Assembly: GCA_003281605.1 (NCBI GenBank)
Contig: QCBM01000001.1
Span: forward strand, 186,001 to 250,000
Direction: 5' to 3'
Origin: Prochlorococcus sp. AG-347-I06
GTDB taxonomy: Bacteria; Cyanobacteriota; Cyanobacteriia; PCC-6307; Cyanobiaceae
DNA length: 64,000 nt
The translations under genes were made by a program, and so were the position numbers. The notes beneath the pieces were generated by a model. The model was given only the letters and a program-made list of their open reading frames with translations. It had not been told where the DNA came from and did no database searches. Below, piece after piece: positions 1-7,183 of this stretch (its first letter is position 1; every line of letters begins with the position of its first letter).

Positions 1-46
1 GATAATTCTGTCTCAGAAATTTATTTAAATCAATTATTTACACCCT

Positions 47-1687
47 CTAAGTCTTTTTAATATTTAAACAGGCTCTTCTACTTAAGGCCATCATTGTTAA
101 TGTGGGGCTTTGCCAAGATGATGTGGGCCAGCATGCTCCATCTAGAACCAGTACATTCTTACATCTCCACAATCTATTAAATTTATCAACTACGCTATTT
201 TCTTCATTTAACCCCATTGGTGCTCCCCCTACTTCATGAATGTAATATCCAGGAGGTGGAGGACTATCTGAAAGTGCAATCAAATTTTTTGTAAATAAAC
301 TCCCAAATGGGATATTAATTAGTTCATCAATATTTTTAATTTCTCCATTTGCAGCTTTTATTGATTTTCTTATTGTGTTTTCCATATGTTTTGACATATT
401 TAACTCATTCTCGCTCCATTCGAATTCAATGTAGGGAATTGGGATACCCCATTCATCTGTTTTTTTTGATAGAGAAACTGAGTTTTTCTCTCTAGGAAGG
501 ACTTCGCCATGAGCAATAAGAAAGCCAATGGATTTGTTTTTGTCTTTTTGCAAAAATTCAGGGATTCCCAATCTATCAATTGCCCCCCAGATTCCATAAC
601 CTCTTAGGAAATTCAAGTCGTCAATTTCTGGTAAATTTGAACCAAATGGAATAAAGAAGCTGCCTGCTCCAGAAAGATCGGGAGGATAACTTGTTGGTTT
701 ATCTGAGTTTTTAGTTTTTGGGACTGAAAAAAATCTACAGATAGATATGTGGTCCATGAGGTATTTGCCTAATTTCCCAGAAATATCTTTAAACCCTGAG
801 GAATTTGATTTGTATTCTGAGTTAAGGAGTATTCTCAGCGTTGAAATTGTTGATGCGCAGAGAAGAATTAAATCACAATTCAATACTTCTTTTTGTCTAT
901 TTTCTAGGTTTACGATCGTTAGTTTTGAGGCAAGCTCTGTTGCCTTGTTGATCACAAAAGACTCCACTAGGTAATTAGAGATTATTTGTACATTTCCAGT
1001 ATCTAAAGCTTTTTTTAAAGAGCTTCCTAAGCTAGAGGACTTGGGCCATTTTTTTTCTTTTACTGATGAATTACGGTCAAATCCTCTTGATTGGATAAAT
1101 GGATAGTTTAATTTTGATTTTACTTTGCTGCCAAAAACATTTTCGTTTTCTGTAAGAGGTATTTCGCCAATATATTTACCGTTCGGAACTTCTTTAATAT
1201 CATCTTTTCGTCCATAGATGCCGCAGAAATTTTCAATGAAATCATAGTGAGGGGATAGGTCATCGTATGAAATAGGCCAGTTTGGTCCGAATCCGTCTTT
1301 TTTAGCAGGATGAAAGTCTTCTGAGGAAAGTCTTAATGTGATACCTCCCCACGTTAATGACCTCCCCCCATATTGTTTTGCTTGAGTCCAAAGAAATGGC
1401 TTTTTTTTTGGGAAGTCATAAGGATGCTTCAATTCATTTGAATATAAGTCAGGATTATTTTTCCAATAACCAGGATGTTGGCATTGATTGGCATGTTTTT
1501 TTGTTAAAACTCCTGATAGTCTTTTTAATGTACTTTTAGGCTCATGATTGCTAGCTTCATACCTTTTAACTTGAGGCCCTGCTTCTATTACTAAAACTTT
1601 TATCCCCTTTTCTGCCAATGTAAGTGCTGCTATTCCTCCTGTAGCTCCAGAACCTACAACAATTGCATCATAAGGACTTAAATCCAA
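47..1687 (-). CDS. GMC family FAD-dependent oxidoreductase
   Basis: A 546-residue flavoprotein of the glucose-methanol-choline oxidoreductase family, which oxidises alcohol groups on small molecules using FAD; the substrate cannot be read from the sequence. The N-terminus carries the FAD-binding Rossmann motif VVGSGATGG (about residues 11-19) followed by an acidic strand end (VLVIEAG). The C-terminus has the family HEVGGAPMG segment (about 484-492) and a conserved tail with DGACWPTS and SPTLTMMALSRRA. No signal peptide is visible, so a cytoplasmic location is likely. Length is normal. It is a single gene, divergent from the pentapeptide gene. Confidence 0.9.
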   Translation of the reverse strand: MDLSPYDAIVVGSGATGGIAALTLAEKGIKVLVIEAGPQVKRYEASNHEPKSTLKRLSGVLTKKHANQCQHPGYWKNNPDLYSNELKHPYDFPKKKPFLWTQAKQYGGRSLTWGGITLRLSSEDFHPAKKDGFGPNWPISYDDLSPHYDFIENFCGIYGRKDDIKEVPNGKYIGEIPLTENENVFGSKVKSKLNYPFIQSRGFDRNSSVKEKKWPKSSSLGSSLKKALDTGNVQIISNYLVESFVINKATELASKLTIVNLENRQKEVLNCDLILLCASTISTLRILLNSEYKSNSSGFKDISGKLGKYLMDHISICRFFSVPKTKNSDKPTSYPPDLSGAGSFFIPFGSNLPEIDDLNFLRGYGIWGAIDRLGIPEFLQKDKNKSIGFLIAHGEVLPREKNSVSLSKKTDEWGIPIPYIEFEWSENELNMSKHMENTIRKSIKAANGEIKNIDELINIPFGSLFTKNLIALSDSPPPPGYYIHEVGGAPMGLNEENSVVDKFNRLWRCKNVLVLDGACWPTSSWQSPTLTMMALSRRACLNIKKT

Positions 1688-1794
1688 AACTTAGTTTGTG
1701 ATTTACTATTTCAATAAATATAGCATTCAGTAAATAATAAATTTTTAGATTTCAACTTAAGAAGTTAGAATTTATTGAAATACTACTCAAACAA

Positions 1795-2268
1795 ATGAGA
1801 TTTATATTTTTAACTTTTTTAATAATTGTTTTAACCCTTCCTTCTATAAGCTTTGCTGCGTTGGATTATGGTAAACAATCTTTGGTAGGAGCTGATTTTT
1901 CTGGATCTGATTTAAAAGGAGCAACTTTCTATTTGACTGATTTACAAGACGCAAATTTATCAGGTTGTGAGCTTCAAAATGCGACTCTATATGGAGCAAA
2001 ATTGAAAGATACTAATTTAAGTAACTCCAACTTAAGAGAAGTAACTTTAGACTCAGCTGTTTTAGATGGAACTGATTTATCAAATACTAATTTGGAGGAT
2101 TCTTTTGCTTATAGTACCCAGTTTGAAAATGTAAAAATACAAGGTGCAGACTTCACAAATGTTTTTTTGCCAAAAGATATTATTAGGAAATTTTGTGAAA
2201 GTGCTACAGGAACTAATCCAATTACTAATAGAGAAACCAGAGAAACTTTAGAGTGCGATTACATTTAA
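1795..2268 (+). CDS. Secreted (probably lumenal) pentapeptide-repeat protein
   Basis: 157 residues. A signal peptide (about 1-22, ending SISFA) precedes tandem A(D/N)LXX repeats from about residue 33 to 122 (for example ADFSG, ATFYL, ANLSG, TNLSN), which fold as a right-handed quadrilateral beta-helix. The C-terminal tail has two cysteines about 21 residues apart and a TGTNPITNRET segment, as in cyanobacterial thylakoid-lumen pentapeptide proteins, where a disulfide caps the helix. Molecular function is unknown. The neighbours are not functionally linked. Confidence 0.88.
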   Translation: MRFIFLTFLIIVLTLPSISFAALDYGKQSLVGADFSGSDLKGATFYLTDLQDANLSGCELQNATLYGAKLKDTNLSNSNLREVTLDSAVLDGTDLSNTNLEDSFAYSTQFENVKIQGADFTNVFLPKDIIRKFCESATGTNPITNRETRETLECDYI

Positions 2269-2270
2269 TT

Positions 2271-2663
2271 TTAAGCACATACAAGTTCTTTTTTAATCTT
2301 TCTTTGTTTATAAAGTGATCTTCCAACAGGCCAACCTAAAGTAGATAAATGTTTCATTAAAGTACTTGAGTATTTGAAATAAAAATTGTCTGAATATTTG
2401 ATACCAAGTTCTTTTAGAGTAGTAATTAATAAAAATACATCTTTCTTGTTGCCTTTTTTCATATCTAATAATATCAACGATTCACTTGATAATTTTTTTT
2501 CTAGAACCCTATTATTCTCAGCAAAACCAACTTTAAGTGAATTAAATTCATCAGAATAAAGAGTATAAATTATTCCATCTTTGAATTTACCCCTTAAAGT
2601 ACCTACATTAAACCTTGATGATATTAATGTTTTGTATCCTTTTATGATTTTTCTGTTATTCAT
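2271..2663 (-). CDS. Hypothetical protein, possible GIY-YIG/T5orf172-like fold
   Basis: 130 residues. The segment GIIYTLYSDEF..LKVGFAENNRVLEKKL (about 30-57) resembles the opening strand pair and following helix of T5orf172/MUG113-type GIY-YIG domains, and the C-terminus has W-x2-GR-x-LY. The match is by eye and weak; no catalytic set can be confirmed. The start lies 2 nt after the stop of the upstream RHH gene, so the two are almost certainly cotranscribed. The order (DNA-binding RHH first, small second protein) resembles a toxin-antitoxin or regulator-effector pair, which is inference only. Confidence 0.7.
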   Translation of the reverse strand: MNNRKIIKGYKTLISSRFNVGTLRGKFKDGIIYTLYSDEFNSLKVGFAENNRVLEKKLSSESLILLDMKKGNKKDVFLLITTLKELGIKYSDNFYFKYSSTLMKHLSTLGWPVGRSLYKQRKIKKELVCA

Positions 2664-2665
2664 AA

Positions 2666-3163
2666 TTATTTGATCTCTCTCTGAGCTATTTCATATTTCT
2701 CCAATAGATTGTTTACTTCTGCTAATGCAATCCTCTTTTGACAGGCCGAGTCATATCTATTTACTGCTATTGAAGGTATTGAACCTTTGCTTTTCATTTC
2801 CCTTATACCAGTTTCTAAACATTGAAAAGCAACACTTGATAGATCTCTTCCTTCTGCTGCTGCCCAAACTTTCAAAAGATAAGTAAGATTTGATGGTACT
2901 GAGATCTGAACTTTGTTTGAATTTGAAGTATTTAATGCAATATCATCGAGACTAATTTCTTTAGAAGAAATAGTTTCTTTAACCTTTTTTTTTAAAAATT
3001 TTACTTGGCTTATAACATCCTCTTTATTCTTTATTTTTTGTTCTATTTCAAATAAATCTTCTTCAGAATTAATTAAAGCTTCTAATGCCCATTTAGCATC
3101 ATCTTTCTTAACAGCGGTTCTATCAAGCCACTCATCTCTTATTTTTGACCAATTACTAGGCAT
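2666..3163 (-). CDS. Ribbon-helix-helix (CopG-like) domain protein
   Basis: 165 residues. A helical, charged N-terminal half (WSKIRDEWLDR..., likely coiled coil to about residue 70) precedes an RHH-like segment (about 82-112: VQISVPSNLTYLLKVWAAAEGRDLSSVAFQCL) with the strand-helix-helix spacing of CopG/MetJ DNA-binding dimers. A second helical region with two Arg/Lys-rich stretches ends the protein. It heads a two-gene unit with the gene ending at 2271. Two direct repeats (3199-3209 and 3232-3242) lie just upstream of its start, suggesting autoregulation. Specific function unknown. Confidence 0.75.
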   Translation of the reverse strand: MPSNWSKIRDEWLDRTAVKKDDAKWALEALINSEEDLFEIEQKIKNKEDVISQVKFLKKKVKETISSKEISLDDIALNTSNSNKVQISVPSNLTYLLKVWAAAEGRDLSSVAFQCLETGIREMKSKGSIPSIAVNRYDSACQKRIALAEVNNLLEKYEIAQREIK

Positions 3164-3198
3164 TAGATTTATGCGTTAATTCTATGATAGAGAAATCT

Positions 3199-3242
3199 AA
3201 ACAGATTGTCTATATAATCTAAATTGATTTGAAACAGATTGT
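3199..3242 (-). promoter_or_regulatory. Direct repeats AAACAGATTGT upstream of the RHH gene
   Basis: AAACAGATTGT occurs at 3199-3209 and again at 3232-3242, 33 bp apart (about three helical turns), 36-79 bp upstream of the RHH start codon. RHH proteins commonly bind tandem sites in their own promoter, so this is a candidate operator. The repeats are seen directly; the function is inferred. Confidence 0.4.
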
Positions 3243-3430
3243 ATAAAAATATTATTTAATTTTTAATAATTTCTCATCTTAGAAATAATCTTTTATAGCA
3301 ATTGAAACTGCAGAATCTATCCAACATACATTTATAGATATTTTTTCGTTAATTGAAAACGATATATTAGATAATTCAATCTTTATAAAATTTTAGTTAA
3401 TTGTTTATTTAATTACAGACTTCTGATCTT

Positions 3431-3820
3431 TTAATCTCTCTCAATAAGTTCAATTTTATAACCATCAGGATCCTCAACAAAAGCCAAGACAGTAGTACTG
3501 TTTTTCATTGTTTTAGGTTTGGTTGTTATTTTACAACCATTATTTTCTAATCCTTGGCAAATTAGATTAATATCTTTTACTCCAATGGCTATATGACCAT
3601 ATTTATCTCCAAGCTCATAGTCTTCAGACTTTTTGTCCCAGTTATAAGTTAATTCAATTACTGTGTTTTCTTTTTCTGAGCCATAACCAACAAATGCCAA
3701 AGTGAATTTTCCATGAGGGTAATCCTTTTTTCTTAATAAATTCATCCCTAATCTATTGACGTAGAAATCAATGGATTTATCTAAATCTCCAACCCTCAAC
3801 ATTGTATGTAGGATACGCAT
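3431..3820 (-). CDS. gloA: Lactoylglutathione lyase (glyoxalase I)
   Basis: 129 residues, the usual length of bacterial glyoxalase I, which isomerises the methylglyoxal-glutathione hemithioacetal to S-lactoylglutathione in the cytoplasm. The protein is a VOC-fold tandem of two beta-alpha-beta3 units. The four expected metal ligands are in place: His near residue 5 ([13 protein letters not shown]), Glu in [10 protein letters not shown], His in KYGHIAIGV and Glu in YKIELIERD at the C-terminus. It is a single gene on the minus strand. Confidence 0.92.
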   Translation of the reverse strand: MRILHTMLRVGDLDKSIDFYVNRLGMNLLRKKDYPHGKFTLAFVGYGSEKENTVIELTYNWDKKSEDYELGDKYGHIAIGVKDINLICQGLENNGCKITTKPKTMKNSTTVLAFVEDPDGYKIELIERD

Positions 3821-3953
3821 TTTGAATTATGAACCTTAATTAATTATCTAATATTTAATAACCATCTGCCAAAGTTGATTTTTTCGAGGCTAAGTCTTTT
3901 ATTAAGTTTAGAAAAATTAGGGTAAAATACGAATAAGAAATTTCAATAATATA

Positions 3954-4388
3954 TTGAATCTGATATTCCAGAGACTCTCATCAGTATTTCTGTATACTTT
4001 GCCATTAAAGGCTTCATTACCTTTTGGATATTATTTGTTCTATAAATATTCATTTTTAAAAATACTTTTATTACTTACTTATCCGATAGCAATAATTGAA
4101 AAATCTTTGCCTTTTGGTAGTTTTTTATTATTTATAATTTTGTTTGCTGGATTAGCAAGAAATCCAAATGTTCCCTATTTCGTTAGATATAACGCATGCC
4201 AAGCATTACTTATTGATATTGCGTTGATAATAATTTCATATTTCTTGAGAATATTTCCCATAGTTGAATTAGGCTCAATAATTTTTATACTTACACTATG
4301 TATTTTTATTTATTCGATTTCTCAATGTATTTATGGAGTTGAACCTGAAATTCCCTTAATTAGTAAATCTGTAAGAATGCAAATTTAA
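3954..4388 (+). CDS. Tic20 family membrane protein
   Basis: 144 residues with about four hydrophobic segments and the Tic20-type core PNVPYFVRYNACQALLIDI, followed by a helix and a C-terminal GVEPEIPLIS segment. In chloroplasts Tic20 is a protein-import channel component; the role of cyanobacterial homologues is unsettled. The reading frame opens with TTG at 3954; no ATG is available upstream, and this start keeps the N-terminal F-x-R segment before the first hydrophobic stretch. Confidence 0.82.
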   Translation: MNLIFQRLSSVFLYTLPLKASLPFGYYLFYKYSFLKILLLLTYPIAIIEKSLPFGSFLLFIILFAGLARNPNVPYFVRYNACQALLIDIALIIISYFLRIFPIVELGSIIFILTLCIFIYSISQCIYGVEPEIPLISKSVRMQI

Positions 4389-4415
4389 AAAGATTTATAG
4401 ATTTACTGACTTTCT

Positions 4416-4745
4416 TTAGCACTCATTCAGAATAGATTCCCATCTTTGTTGACTTGCCTTTATTGCTTGCATTGGCGGATTAGCCCCCTCTATTTCAAAG
4501 GCTTTAATTAATGATTTATTAGCTAATAGTCCTAATCTTGCAGCCTCTCTTTGCCTAGAGCATACTTTTTTTCTTGATCCCTCTTTTAAACTATTTTCGA
4601 TTTCTTTAAGAATCTGGCTAGCTTCATTTGATTTAGAATAAAAATCATTCATGTAAACATCAAGTGCCGTATCAGCAAAGATTTCAACTGGAGAGATTAT
4701 CGCGACTAAACACACTATAAAACTTACAAATACAAATATTTTCAT
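4416..4745 (-). CDS. Small secreted helical protein of unknown function
   Basis: 109 residues. The N-terminus is a signal peptide (about 1-24, cleavage near EIFADT). The mature part is helical and has two Cys (KKVCSRQREAARLG and the C-terminal LNEC), which could form a disulfide in the lumen or periplasm. Not assigned to a family. It starts 7 nt after the stop of the membrane protein that ends at 4753, so the two probably form one transcript. Confidence 0.7.
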   Translation of the reverse strand: MKIFVFVSFIVCLVAIISPVEIFADTALDVYMNDFYSKSNEASQILKEIENSLKEGSRKKVCSRQREAARLGLLANKSLIKAFEIEGANPPMQAIKASQQRWESILNEC

Positions 4746-4752
4746 AAAAACC

Positions 4753-5337
4753 TTAAGTAAATTTTTTTTCCGATCTCTTCAATACTAAATAAAAGGTAAG
4801 AACGCTAATTGTTCCAGATGGGCCTATTAAAACATGCCAAAATTGATTGCCACTAATTGAGAGCCTTGTTCCAAAGAAAGTCGTAAATAAAATACCAAAT
4901 ATTGGGTAAAGTATAAAAAGCCAATCTTTAAAAACTCTTTGCCAATTTACAATTAGAAGGATACTTATTACTACTTGAAAAAGGAGAGCAATAGTTTTAT
5001 CAAATAAAAAATATGAGATTATTGAACATAAAGAAATGCAAAAATTAGCTTTTTGAATAAATTTATTTTTTATAACTGATGTTGATAAACATGTTAGACC
5101 TAAAGATAGGAAAGAATAAAATAACCAATTAAATAAAGAGGAGTGATCCACATAAATCCAAGATGTTTGGGTATGATCTATCATTTCAGAAATCGATGCC
5201 AATCCTAAAAAAATAAAACCGAAAGGTATCAATTTGTTTTTGCGAAGGTGATTGAATTTTTTGATCGATCTAATACCTAATAATATTGGGATGATTGCCG
5301 CCTGAAAATGAGCTATTAATAAAATTGAAAAAAACAA
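4753..5337 (-). CDS. Polytopic membrane protein of unknown function
   Basis: 194 residues with about six to seven hydrophobic helices and short loops. The segment SEMIDHTQTSWIYVDHSSLFNW carries His and Asp residues between helices, and RLSISGNQFWHVLIGPSGT sits before the last helix, so several polar residues (His, Asn, Gln) line loops as in some heme or metal membrane proteins. No family recognised. Upstream of the small secreted protein gene on the same strand. Confidence 0.7.
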   Translation of the reverse strand: MFFSILLIAHFQAAIIPILLGIRSIKKFNHLRKNKLIPFGFIFLGLASISEMIDHTQTSWIYVDHSSLFNWLFYSFLSLGLTCLSTSVIKNKFIQKANFCISLCSIISYFLFDKTIALLFQVVISILLIVNWQRVFKDWLFILYPIFGILFTTFFGTRLSISGNQFWHVLIGPSGTISVLTFYLVLKRSEKKFT

Positions 5338-5391
5338 AATAAATTCTCAAACTTAATTCATCCTAATTTAAATAAAAAAAACAGTTTCGGG

Positions 5392-5592
5392 TCACTTCAG
5401 TAGAGAAAGGTACCATTGCCCGGTTACTATAATCAATATTGTAAGAACAAAAGGGAAAGCAGGATATCGTTTCTGAAAATTAGCAGGTGGCCAAGGAGAC
5501 CAAGATATTAATCTTCCTTGCGGTTCATTTGAAATAACTTTTTTTTTCGATTTTTTAGATATTAAATTTTCTGCAGCAAAACCTTTACTCAT
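5392..5592 (-). CDS. Small single-helix membrane protein
   Basis: 66 residues: a basic N-terminal half (KKSKKK), a tryptophan/proline patch (SWSPWPPANFQKRYPAFP) and one C-terminal transmembrane helix (FVLTILIIVTGQWYLSLL). The pattern suggests cytoplasmic N-terminus with a C-terminal membrane anchor. Family and function unknown. Located just downstream of the tRNA-Ser gene on the same strand. Confidence 0.65.
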   Translation of the reverse strand: MSKGFAAENLISKKSKKKVISNEPQGRLISWSPWPPANFQKRYPAFPFVLTILIIVTGQWYLSLLK

Positions 5593-5667
5593 AATCTAAA
5601 TAATGTTTATCTTAACAAGAACGTTTTAAAAGGGCGATTTATATTATTCGGTTCTTTTTTATTTGAA

Positions 5668-5754
5668 CGGAGGGGGTGGGATTCGAACCCACGGTGCCCT
5701 TGCAGACACGCTAGTTTTCAAGACTAGAGCCTTAAACCACTCGACCACCCCTCC
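5668..5754 (-). tRNA. trnS-UGA: tRNA-Ser (anticodon UGA)
   Basis: 87 nt on the minus strand. The 7-bp acceptor stem pairs GGAGGGG at the 5' end with CCCCTCC near the 3' end, followed by a G discriminator base. The anticodon arm CTAGT-CTTGAAA-ACTAG puts TGA in the loop. A long variable arm (GCGTGTCTGCAAGGGCAC) is present, as expected of a class II serine tRNA, and the T loop reads GGTTCGAATCC. CCA is not encoded. Confidence 0.97.
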
Positions 5755-5947
5755 AGAGGCTATTCACTTTTGTTTAACTTCAAAACTATAACATAAGAAA
5801 TTAGTCATAGTCTATAAATTCAAAGATTAAAAATTTATTTCAAGAAACTTGTCTGAGAGAGGAATTTTATTTAAAAATGACGGGTTAAGTCGTTATAACA
5901 GTTAATTATTGGTCACGTTTAGTCCAAAAATTTACGCTACAAAAAAA

Positions 5948-6097
5948 TCACCCAAAGTTGACATTTTGTTGAAATAAACCAAATAAGTTATTCCCAACTA
6001 TGGCAGCGATTATTAAAACGAAGGCAACTATGGCGAAAAGAGCACTAACATCTTTTATGTCATATGGTGCTTTAAATAAAGGTTTTTGGTCTGCCAT
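5948..6097 (-). CDS. 49-residue single-helix membrane protein
   Basis: A short minus-strand gene read directly from the sequence: ATG at 6097, TGA at 5948. It begins MADQKPLFKAPYDIKDV and continues with one long hydrophobic helix (SALFAIVAFVLIIAAIVG), then a short polar tail NNLFGLFQQNVNFG. Codon choice and composition match the neighbours. It resembles the one-helix accessory proteins of photosynthetic complexes in size only; no family is recognised. Confidence 0.65.
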   Translation of the reverse strand: MADQKPLFKAPYDIKDVSALFAIVAFVLIIAAIVGNNLFGLFQQNVNFG

Positions 6098-6186
6098 TGT
6101 TATCTAATATATAAATGCAATTGAATCATATTATTTTAATGCTTGTGAGAAGTATTAAGTTATTGTTTAGTCTAAAAATGGATAAT

Positions 6187-6213
6187 AAAAAAGCCACTGA
6201 AAGTGGCTTTTTT
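6187..6213 (-). terminator. Rho-independent terminator after the DUF4278 gene
   Basis: A near-perfect hairpin: AAAAAAGCCACT, a 3-nt loop, then AGTGGCTTTTTT. It lies 18 nt past the stop of the minus-strand DUF4278 gene, with a T run on both strands, so it could also end plus-strand transcripts. Confidence 0.8.
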
Positions 6214-6230
6214 ATAAATGGTTAAATAAA

Positions 6231-6332
6231 CTAGCTTGTGTAAGTTTTTCCTCTATAAGTTAGTTCATTGTGCTGCTTTTTAGCTGCTTCTTTGTTCTGG
6301 ACGTACTTTTGTCCTCTGTAAATTAGAGTCAT
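6231..6332 (-). CDS. DUF4278 family microprotein
   Basis: 33 residues, ATG at 6332 and TAG at 6231. Two copies of the TYRG-type motif define the family: LIYRGQKY at the N-terminus and LTYRGKTY at the C-terminus, with a charged linker. DUF4278 proteins are small cyanobacterial proteins of unknown function. A GGAG motif 8 nt before the ATG is a good ribosome-binding site. A terminator follows, and the 5' side carries a conspicuous GC-rich structured leader (6333-6430), so this gene appears to be regulated after transcription starts. Confidence 0.75.
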   Translation of the reverse strand: MTLIYRGQKYVQNKEAAKKQHNELTYRGKTYTS

Positions 6333-6430
6333 TTTTTTAGCTCCGGTTTCGCTTAAGTCCCCGTTCCATGGCTTAAGTCGATTTGCGGCTTGCTACACGC
6401 AAGTTGAACGTTTTGGTAGCGGTTGCTACA
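6333..6430 (-). promoter_or_regulatory. Structured GC-rich leader of the DUF4278 gene
   Basis: On the minus strand this stretch is far richer in GC than its surroundings and folds into successive hairpins: GTAGC-AACC-GCTAC (6416-6429), CTTGC-GTGTA-GCAAG (6389-6403), and two CTTAAG hexamers (6372-6377 and 6352-6357) that can pair with each other. GACTTAAGC is also an exact direct repeat spaced 20 bp. A 10-codon arginine-rich upstream ORF (MERGLKRNRS, 6337-6369) ends 4 nt before the DUF4278 start. It could be a cis-regulatory leader or an independent sRNA; the RNA class is not recognised. Confidence 0.45.
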
Positions 6431-6637
6431 AATTTATATTAACATCCATTAAAATTATTTGTCTAGGTTTTTAATAAATAAACTTAATACATTAATGATA
6501 GATTAGGTTTCTGATATAAATATTTATCATAATCCCGGCTTAATTTCTCACAGGTTACATTTTGTTCGTTTTTGAGAAGTATTTTTTATTTAATGAACTT
6601 TTAAATGTAAAATTCTTAAGATTATAAAATTTGTTTT

Positions 6638-6832
6638 ATGTTTTCTAGAAGCAAAAAACCTACAGTAAAAAAATCTGCAATAGTTGAAGAGACTCCATTA
6701 TTTGCTCAATTATTACCATTCGCAAACAGAATGAATGATAAGGTCCAATTGGTAAATGCTTTGGCGTTTACTTTTATTATGGGATTCTCAATTTTTGGAA
6801 TTGCTCTATGGAAACTATCAGGGCTGACCTAA
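6638..6832 (+). CDS. Small single-helix membrane protein
   Basis: 64 residues: a basic N-terminal tail (RSKKPTVKKS), a short amphipathic stretch (LFAQLLPFANRMNDKVQ) and one C-terminal membrane helix (ALAFTFIMGFSIFGIALWKL). The N-to-helix arrangement is faintly like one-helix Hli proteins, but the ExxNGR chlorophyll-binding motif is missing, so it is not called Hli. About 200 bp of upstream AT-rich sequence separates it from the DUF4278 leader, transcribed in the opposite direction. Confidence 0.7.
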   Translation: MFSRSKKPTVKKSAIVEETPLFAQLLPFANRMNDKVQLVNALAFTFIMGFSIFGIALWKLSGLT

Positions 6833-6837
6833 ATATT

Positions 6838-7095
6838 TTATTTTTGCAAAGCATCAATTTTTGATTCTTTGTTTTCAATTATGGTTATTAACCATCTAGA
6901 TGCTAGCCCTCTGGATATTGATCTATTTTTTAGAAATCTACATATATATACGTGTAGATTTTTTTCGTTTTTGGAGTTAAATTTTTCCTCAAAATCTAAG
7001 ATATCCTCTTCTGATGTTCTTTTTCTTAGCTCATCCACCAATGCATGACTGGAGGAATCATTAAACAAGTTCCCAATATCTAAGCTTAATGTCAT
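6838..7095 (-). CDS. Hypothetical helical protein
   Basis: 85 residues, soluble and predicted helical, with an acidic first half (TSEEDILDFEEKFNSKNEKN) and a more basic second half (FLKNRSISRGLASRWLITII). No motif recognised. The gene lies tail to tail with the small membrane protein gene (5 nt between stops) and 88 bp downstream of the nrdJ stop on the same strand. Confidence 0.65.
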   Translation of the reverse strand: MTLSLDIGNLFNDSSSHALVDELRKRTSEEDILDFEEKFNSKNEKNLHVYICRFLKNRSISRGLASRWLITIIENKESKIDALQK

Positions 7096-7183
7096 AAATA
7101 ATTTATGTCCCTATTTAAGAGGTAGCCATAAATTAAATTTTTAAAAACTAATTTATATTTTTTATTTACAAATTATTCAAAAT

